64,000 nt of DNA, from positions 1 through 64,000 of the IMG/VR virus record IMGVR_UViG_3300010375_000019. One strand, written 5' to 3'. This DNA comes from a virus. Shown here piece by piece: positions 59,401 through 64,000 of this stretch. How positions within the stretch are numbered: the stretch's first letter is position 1; every line of letters begins with the position of its first letter. Made by a program: the position numbers and the translations under genes. The notes under the pieces are model-generated. The model had not been told where the DNA came from. It was given only the letters and a program-made list of their open reading frames with translations, and ran no database searches.

Positions 59401-60421
59401 TGTTCTTGTGTAGACAAAGTGCTTTTGAGAAATTGGGTACCGCTTCAAAAAGTTTGCTGGTGCTAGTAATGTCTACATCGATCAGATTTGCATTTTTCAA
59501 ATCAAAAACAGCGCTTAATACGCCTGCCGAATTGAATATTTTCCATATTCTCCAATTCCCTGTATTGTTTTCCCTATAAAGGAATTCCACCTGCTTAACT
59601 ATGGCAACATTGACATTGTCAAATCCGCCATTGACAAATACTGAAATCGTGTTTTTGTAATTATACACAAATTCACCATCGACAACGTTTGTCTTTGTCT
59701 TGTTGAAAAAATCAGGATCGAAATCGGCATAACTCAAATCGGAATAAGGGGCAATGACCGAATATTCATTGTCAAGATATTTGTACCTATAACTGAACTG
59801 TATGTTTTTGTCGGTTATTTTATTGATGATGTCCCCGTCATCTACCCTTGCATACTCAGGATGTTGCAATCCGTAAAACGTGTCCTGCGCCAAAATAGGA
59901 GGTATTATCGGGACAGGTCTTATCAATGTGATGTCCTCCACAAAGGAACTTGAATAATCACGCTGCATATTGATTACGCGCTGTGGATTAAACCCATCGC
60001 TCCAATAAAGCAATTGACCTATGGAACCTACGCCTGTTATTAAATACCTTCTGTCGTTCTGGAAATTCAATCCTAATATTTGGATCAAGGTAACTATCGA
60101 ATCAGTCTCAGGCGAATACGCATATACTCCATGGTCACCGTTGCTGTTGTAGTTCCAGAAAACAAGCCTGTTGTTCAATTGATCTTCGTAAGTACCTATA
60201 CACACATTGCTGCCAGACGGAAGCGAATTGCTTTTTAGCACGTTCCCTTTCACGTTCTCTGCCCTGAGCGATGAACCGCTCTCCGAGGTATAGTAATGTT
60301 TATTGAGCCCGTCGATGACAGGGTTGATGATGGATCTGTTGCCATCATTGCCCAGTTCTACCGCCAAGGGGGAAATATCAGTATTGATACCGACAGGTTT
60401 TATTTTCTCGATCAGGATCAT
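56438..60421 (-). CDS. Large tail tube/nozzle-type protein, 1327 aa
   Basis: Beta-rich throughout, with repeated Tyr/Asn/Gly strands such as DRRYLITGVGSIGQLLYWSD GFNPQRVIN and GVYAYSPETDSIVTLIQILG. It resembles beta-propeller tail proteins (T7 gp12 / crAss-like tail nozzle). Later domains (NVFGFDIYAGAVWRYTNEGQ; a Ser/Thr-rich C-terminal domain near 1130-1290) look like Ig or receptor-facing domains. It lies between a head-tail adaptor-like protein and the cupin. No enzymatic motif is visible. Confidence 0.75.
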   Translation of the reverse strand: MILIEKIKPVGINTDISPLAVELGNDGNRSIINPVIDGLNKHYYTSESGSSLRAENVKGNVLKSNSLPSGSNVCIGTYEDQLNNRLVFWNYNSNGDHGVYAYSPETDSIVTLIQILGLNFQNDRRYLITGVGSIGQLLYWSDGFNPQRVINMQRDYSSSFVEDITLIRPVPIIPPILAQDTFYGLQHPEYARVDDGDIINKITDKNIQFSYRYKYLDNEYSVIAPYSDLSYADFDPDFFNKTKTNVVDGEFVYNYKNTISVFVNGGFDNVNVAIVKQVEFLYRENNTGNWRIWKIFNSAGVLSAVFDLKNANLIDVDITSTSKLFEAVPNFSKALCLHKNRVFVTADEENFDVLDSPTITITPRYTKDSSHDVWNGSLTIASNQSFITPFVTSFVVGDRVMFYTSDALPGFASGGFFLGGNVISITAGVATIRIDAAYTALVGTYTRNWELIRVMPNPFKTYWKNNAVHLFGIAVFDYQLRCMGVVSPTKLTIANDFTKRDSRPLGGEIEHYGSYNNRTLDFDVSGNFSTSPKVRFISLCVTEDQFYQTYHQSNVRPYFYKYDNVTGYSVAGTEVLINGRIFTKAKPALQADFSQIWLQIPKDFAVTLDTTFYVRPVGIDNYIKANSLPITTNIEKIQNIIGDYVVINNFGITDWSSLPSSFAVEFFVPKDAPSNNVFYEIGKRIEVNADGTFTFPSIKDLQGPTYLYSKGANILYSGAFFSDALYKTNGESQFYFQQTYNTHSPETTYVSAIDGRGGFPGVTKLQQNADSLLFAESPTPTTTLVNTQNVENANVYPSQPSVFSNVKIIVSDYTKVARSQGKTIADVLDKKAFPRTSVIRFSNTYVQDTNINGLSSFDSGNQYSLPYERGAITKILTVGNRLLIVHEFNSTVVYTNENVITKSDGSQDLIASSDVVAYNRALQDGGYGSYHPESVVYIEGNVFGFDIYAGAVWRYTNEGQFPISNYGRKEYFRTKSELYLPNKDGVKIIGGHDPFNKEYLLTFNDGTGASETIAFNYEKDKWTIRYAFIPEFYGKINNKLVSFKNGQFWVHNENSIYNNFYGVQYTSFLKLAVNPHPGWSKDFMGIDLAMESISSDVDFKQVELFTEEGQYSYLKSDEFEKKENTFYANILKDVNTLIELLTFNTINIAPVLSSGSNDASVGTAAWTISSNPSVNLLNTALFYASNRYKLPVSGLAGIAYKINYSFTITNGFTKAFDFTIELILSGVVVYTALVSVEGNGTFSDIINVPSPSNFDSICVRVKNEDDGSGLGSAHIVIDSLVVYATISLRQGDDMRSKYLLLQVNDDSTNKNSMQFINLAYVKSEYTE

Positions 60422-61233
60422 GGTATTTTAGGCGTCATTTGATAGCCTTGGTAGAACAGCCATTGATATATGTCCTCGAGCCTCAAGTCCCAGTTGCGAT
60501 CCATGATCTTCAAAGTCTGGCGCCTGAACTCTTCTTTGGAATCTTCTTTCTGTGACACACTTGCCGTTTTGCTGTGGTGGTAATATTCCTTGAGTATACC
60601 TGCCACAATATACTCTGCTTGAAATGGATGTATCAACGTTTCTTTCTTAGGATCCCAGATATTAGATAAGTACATGAGGTACACTGGCTTCTGCAAATTG
60701 ATGTTGAGGAACGTGCCTGCGAATTGCAGTTCACTCACATCTTTGTTCCTGTTCTCTGTGAAATATCCGAGTCCGTTGTCCTTTACAACAAGCCCGTACA
60801 GTTTTCCTGGGTCTTCACCAAGCGGTGTAAGGTTCAAATAAGGGAACATGTAATCAGCCTGCGTTGGCAACTGTGTGATATCCTGCATGTATGTCGGCTG
60901 AGGATTCGGAAGTTTCTGATTATTGTTGTTAGGATCTTTGTCAAAATACAAAGCGATATTGTCGTCTTTGACGAAGGTCATTACATCGCTGCCGTTCTCG
61001 ATCCCTACTGAAATCCAGTCAATTGCATCGTCAGGTAACTGAATAGCTAACCATGGCTTCCAATTTACTCGGATAGTTCTGATGTCTTTGTTGAAGTCAA
61101 AATGAATTTCTTCTGCGTACTTTTCAGCCCATCTCAAAAATTGGAATTGTCTGTGCATGGTTTCGCCAACATCATTTAATGCGTCATTGACAATTTCCAT
61201 CAAAGGCCTATATGTCAATTTTGAACCCCTCAT
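60418..61233 (-). CDS. Tail stabilisation / head-tail ring-type protein, 271 aa
   Basis: Start set at 61233 (MRGSKLTYRPLMEIVNDALN), overlapping the endonuclease stop as ATGA. Helical start, a middle with PWLAIQLPDDAIDWISVGIE that matches neck/tail-tube adaptor proteins of podophages, and a helical end (EFRRQTLKIMDRNWDLRLED). Position before the 1327 aa tail protein supports a role in the portal-to-tail joint. Confidence 0.7.
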   Translation of the reverse strand: MRGSKLTYRPLMEIVNDALNDVGETMHRQFQFLRWAEKYAEEIHFDFNKDIRTIRVNWKPWLAIQLPDDAIDWISVGIENGSDVMTFVKDDNIALYFDKDPNNNNQKLPNPQPTYMQDITQLPTQADYMFPYLNLTPLGEDPGKLYGLVVKDNGLGYFTENRNKDVSELQFAGTFLNINLQKPVYLMYLSNIWDPKKETLIHPFQAEYIVAGILKEYYHHSKTASVSQKEDSKEEFRRQTLKIMDRNWDLRLEDIYQWLFYQGYQMTPKIP

Positions 61234-61790
61234 AATTTTGTCCAACTTTTAAAATTCTTAATTGCTGAAATCTGAGATTGTGAAACCTTAAATTTTTTAG
61301 CTAAGTCTTTTTGAACCCCTCCCATGGAAAGATAATTTCTTATCTCAATGACATCATTTAAGGTCAATCGTGCATTTCCTGAATTTTCACCATGTGGATT
61401 ACGATAAGTTATAAGACCTATTTTATAAGCATGTTTACTATTTTCAGATATAGTTACCCACTCTAAGTTTTCCACACGGTTGTCGGTCTTGATGCCATTG
61501 ATGTGGTTGACACATGGTTTGTTTTCTGGGTTTGGAATGAAGGCTTGAGCAACCAAACGATGAACCCATACTCTTGTTTTTACATTATTTTTAACCAAAG
61601 TAACTTTTGGATAAAAATTACGCATCGTTTTACTAATGTCTAATACTAATATTCTTCCTTTTATTTTTCTACTAGAATTATTTCTTCCTCTTAAAATCTG
61701 ATCGAAAGATTTAACCCTCCCAATATTTGATATTTGATATAGATTTTCATAATCAATAATATCTTTCCATATTTCTGTTTCACATTTCAT
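61230..61790 (-). CDS. Free-standing HNH homing endonuclease with NUMOD4, 186 aa
   Basis: NUMOD4 start (EIWKDIIDYENLYQISNIGR VKSF), HNH core (VWVHRLVAQAFIPNPENKPC VNHINGIKTDNRVENLEWV), and a C-terminal DNA-binding helix pair (GVQKDLAKKFKVSQSQISAI). Such genes cut alleles that lack them and copy themselves in. It overlaps both structural neighbours by 4 bases, so the insertion kept translational coupling. It is A/T-richer than its neighbours, as expected for recent transfer. Confidence 0.92.
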   Translation of the reverse strand: MKCETEIWKDIIDYENLYQISNIGRVKSFDQILRGRNNSSRKIKGRILVLDISKTMRNFYPKVTLVKNNVKTRVWVHRLVAQAFIPNPENKPCVNHINGIKTDNRVENLEWVTISENSKHAYKIGLITYRNPHGENSGNARLTLNDVIEIRNYLSMGGVQKDLAKKFKVSQSQISAIKNFKSWTKL

Positions 61791-62431
61791 TTTGCAGGTG
61801 TTTCAATTCTCAAAGGTGGTGACATTTCCATAGCCATGAACCTATCATAAACTTTGTCGATCATCTCGGGCATGATCGGCAATGGATCGTTTTCCCCAAT
61901 TGAATCAGGCGCGGCAACGATCAATTGCACGATCACTTTGTTTGTTCCGGGAACATTCGGATTCGCGCCTTGTGGTTCAGCGTATAGGTTATAGAACTTT
62001 ATTTTGAACCCTTCCACCCATGCAATGTTGATGCCTGCATAACGTGCGGTTCTTGTCTTGAGATTGACCGCAGGATTGTGCGACAAAACAAACTCAGTTC
62101 CAGTGGGATTGCCACTGGCCTTCATTGCCCTTTGGTAAATCCTGTGGATACCTCGATTGAACGGAAGTGCCATATAAAAATCAGGAAGCAATATGTAGGC
62201 GCAATCGGGATCGTTCGTCAGTGTGAGTTCATACGAAGCGATACACTGTGTTATGGCGCTGCGGTCGTTTTCGTTCCATTTTTCGAAATAGATAGGCTTT
62301 AAAATCTCGTTGAGTATTGTTCTGAGTTTGAAGATCACATCCTGATATGTGAATTCGGATTTGTTCTCTTTGTCCCCACCGACACCTCTGTCAATGATTG
62401 TCGCAGCCAATTGTTTCAAAGTGACACTCAT
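61787..62431 (-). CDS. Head-tail / tail assembly protein, 214 aa
   Basis: SVTLKQLAATIIDRGVGGDK start; body with AIPMLPFNRGIHR-like segment ALPFNRGIHRIYQRAMKASG and NIAWVEGFKIKFYNLYAEPQ, beta-rich. Same string as the 309 aa and 271 aa proteins, so a connector or tail-ring component is likely. No family named with confidence. Confidence 0.65.
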   Translation of the reverse strand: MSVTLKQLAATIIDRGVGGDKENKSEFTYQDVIFKLRTILNEILKPIYFEKWNENDRSAITQCIASYELTLTNDPDCAYILLPDFYMALPFNRGIHRIYQRAMKASGNPTGTEFVLSHNPAVNLKTRTARYAGINIAWVEGFKIKFYNLYAEPQGANPNVPGTNKVIVQLIVAAPDSIGENDPLPIMPEMIDKVYDRFMAMEMSPPLRIETPAK

Positions 62432-63357
62432 TTTGCTATCGGTTCAAGTTGACGCTGTTGATTACTGTATTGGACGAGCTCCGCAGAACGCATATTTATT
62501 CCAAGGTTTGCCAATGTGCGCTCCATGAGCACATCATAAAGTTCCTCGCTCCATTCGGTATCAATGCTGTTGGCATCATCGTATATGTAACGGTCGCCGC
62601 TCTGGGTGAAAGCATAGACAGGTTTTGTCGGACGCTTCAACGATGAAATTCCTACATAAGTGAAGGCATTCGCTGGAAGAACCGTCAATTGCTGACTGAA
62701 ATTACTTGCAATAGGATAAGTTGCGGTAGGTGTTTTAACGGGATGGTTTGCCCTGTACAGATATTTCTGGTTGTCAATCCACAAAATCTCAGTGTTGTTG
62801 GATGTGGGTGTGATCTTCCAAAGTGACAATGTGATACCTGCACCAGCAACAACCACTGTCAACGTCTTTTGTGAGGTGAATGTGTAGGGGATTATCATTT
62901 GGGCGTTGGTGACTGTACCCGTGAAAATCTGGACTCCATCAAGTTTCAATGTCACCGTTGCAGGTGCAGCATAAGTAACTGTGTTTATTACTATCCAATG
63001 TGAAAACCCATTGTCATAACCATTCAATGCTATATCGACAGATCCGACCGCGTAAGAACCTGCATCTATGAGTTTTGTTATTGTCGGGTTGTTGAACCCT
63101 TCCATCAAATAGATGTAATCCTGTGAAGAATAATTTGCCAGACCATTGTACATCTGTACTATCTCCTGTTGTTGGAACACACGCAGATAAGTGTCCATTA
63201 CACGGATCTTCTCAAACAATTTGATGTACTCGCGCCAAAGGTTCAATGATTCCGCATGGAGTTCGGTGACTATTTTATCAGGCGAATGGTATCCCGACAA
63301 CCCTTTTTTGGTTGCGAAATTGACACGATTCACCAAATCACTTATGAATTTCGCCAT
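62428..63357 (-). CDS. Structural (tail/connector) protein, 309 aa
   Basis: Helical N-terminus (NRVNFATKKGLSGYHSPDKI) and a central beta-sandwich-like domain near 110-190 (GFSHWIVINTVTYAAPATVT LKLDGVQIFTG, carbohydrate-binding-like). The C-terminus has DDANSIDTEWSEELYDVLME. Overlaps the 214 aa gene by ATGA. Inferred virion protein. Confidence 0.65.
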   Translation of the reverse strand: MAKFISDLVNRVNFATKKGLSGYHSPDKIVTELHAESLNLWREYIKLFEKIRVMDTYLRVFQQQEIVQMYNGLANYSSQDYIYLMEGFNNPTITKLIDAGSYAVGSVDIALNGYDNGFSHWIVINTVTYAAPATVTLKLDGVQIFTGTVTNAQMIIPYTFTSQKTLTVVVAGAGITLSLWKITPTSNNTEILWIDNQKYLYRANHPVKTPTATYPIASNFSQQLTVLPANAFTYVGISSLKRPTKPVYAFTQSGDRYIYDDANSIDTEWSEELYDVLMERTLANLGINMRSAELVQYSNQQRQLEPIAK

Positions 63358-63361
63358 TTCT

Positions 63362-63940
63362 TTACAGAATCAATACCACTAAGATACTACCAATAACACC
63401 AAACAACCCTCCTTTGAACAGGTTTTTTCTGGCTTTTTTGACTAGTGCCTTTTCTGTCTGCACATGAAGACTATCCGCTTTTGCGTAAGCATCGTTCTCG
63501 GATGTAAGTTTTTTGTTAACTTCCTTGAGTGTGACCACAATGCCTTCCGACTTTTCGAGTTCCATAGAGTATGAGGAAACCAATCCTTTCAATGCCACAT
63601 TAACCGTGTCACAGTCCGCAGCGGTGACCGAAAAATAAATGATACTGTCCTTATGCGTAATAGGTTTGACAGACTTTGCAAAATTGTACTTTGCCTCTGC
63701 ATCCTTGGCCTTTTTCTCAGCTGCCACCCTTTTGATATGGGAGTCATCAAGTTTTTTTTCCTTTTGCTTCAAGGTATCGTTCAATGAAGCGATGTCTTTT
63801 TTGTCCTGTTTTATTACTTCGTGTAGACTATCCAGTTTTTTGAAATCAACAGAAACCACTTTTTCTTTTTGGGCGAACAACATCCAGCCTATCAGAAATC
63901 CGATTGCAATTGCCACCAATAAATGGATCGGTTTTATCAT
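63362..63940 (-). CDS. Spanin-like coiled-coil protein with two membrane ends, 192 aa
   Basis: N-terminal anchor MIKPIHLLVAIAIGFLIGWM LFA, a long charged coiled coil (residues ~30-85 and 130-165), one Cys (Cys109), and a C-terminal hydrophobic segment GGLFGVIGSILVVLIL. This resembles the i-spanin-type proteins of Bacteroidota phages that disrupt the outer membrane at lysis. It follows a gene that may be the endolysin. Confidence 0.65.
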   Translation of the reverse strand: MIKPIHLLVAIAIGFLIGWMLFAQKEKVVSVDFKKLDSLHEVIKQDKKDIASLNDTLKQKEKKLDDSHIKRVAAEKKAKDAEAKYNFAKSVKPITHKDSIIYFSVTAADCDTVNVALKGLVSSYSMELEKSEGIVVTLKEVNKKLTSENDAYAKADSLHVQTEKALVKKARKNLFKGGLFGVIGSILVVLIL

Positions 63941-64000
63941 GCCTTCAATATTTTCTTTGCCCTTTCGTAAAACTCTAGCCTTTGCGCATAACCGTTGGCA
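63937..64000 (-). CDS. C-terminus of a truncated gene, possibly endolysin
   Basis: Only the last 20 residues are in the window: ANGYAQRLEFYERAKKILKA. The stop overlaps the spanin-like start by ATGA. The Tyr/Arg-rich helix resembles ends of phage muramidases, and the location supports it, but 20 residues are too few for a firm call. Confidence 0.35.
   Translation of the reverse strand, partial: ANGYAQRLEFYERAKKILKA

Noticed and set aside
1-64000. Integrase, attachment site or other lysogeny genes
   Set aside because: None seen. The tmRNA is complete with its 5' end, so it is not just a 3' fragment left by an attP site.

Overview
This window looks like about two thirds of the genome of a virulent-type tailed phage of Bacteroidota. 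It has a portal, a large terminase, a major capsid protein with two decoration proteins, a podovirus-like tail and internal virion module, and a RecT/YqaJ recombination module, but no chromosomal housekeeping genes. Host assignment rests on promoters of the TTTG / TAnnTTTG type, A/T-rich start contexts without Shine-Dalgarno boxes, a DUF3127 single-strand-binding-like protein, and a tmRNA whose likely tag resembles the Bacteroidota GE..FALAA type. Sizes of the terminase (751 aa), portal (806 aa) and the 1327 aa tail protein are compatible with crAss-like podoviruses. No giant RNA polymerase or integration-host-factor gene is seen here, so that placement is only a suggestion. Both ends cut through genes.

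Layout. 1-9 kb (minus): fibre-like protein, head/tail proteins, capsid protein, scaffold, two paralogous decoration proteins, and between the last two a glycosyltransferase-methyltransferase fusion. 9-20 kb (minus): C5 DNA methyltransferase, DnaB helicase, a helix-turn-helix initiator carrying four palindromic iterons (candidate origin), exonuclease and nucleases, and small genes. 19.7-20.2 kb: divergent control region with a structured leader. 20-26.7 kb (minus): portal, terminase, a possible small terminase, GroES-like protein. 26.8-28 kb (plus): two basic proteins. 28-35 kb (minus): a second GroES-fold protein, SSB-like protein, tmRNA, a secreted von Willebrand A protein and many short coupled genes. 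35.5-48.7 kb (plus): early/accessory genes with a pair of operator-bearing promoters, then HTH, RecT, HNH, YqaJ-type exonuclease, VRR-NUC and a third GroES-like protein. 48.7-64 kb (minus): a 1711 aa internal virion protein, ejection-type proteins, a cupin, tail proteins interrupted by a homing endonuclease, and a spanin-like protein next to a truncated gene that may be the endolysin.

How it works together: early plus-strand genes would supply recombination and regulation; the minus-strand 9-19 kb block would start replication at an origin inside the initiator gene; structural blocks supply heads and tails. Most neighbouring genes overlap by ATGA or TGATG, so translation is probably coupled. 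Three GroES-fold proteins and a phage tmRNA suggest that protein folding and ribosome rescue are targeted during infection. The plus-strand accessory region also holds several genes broken by one-base shifts. These are either real decay or sequence errors and should be checked before functions are drawn from them.
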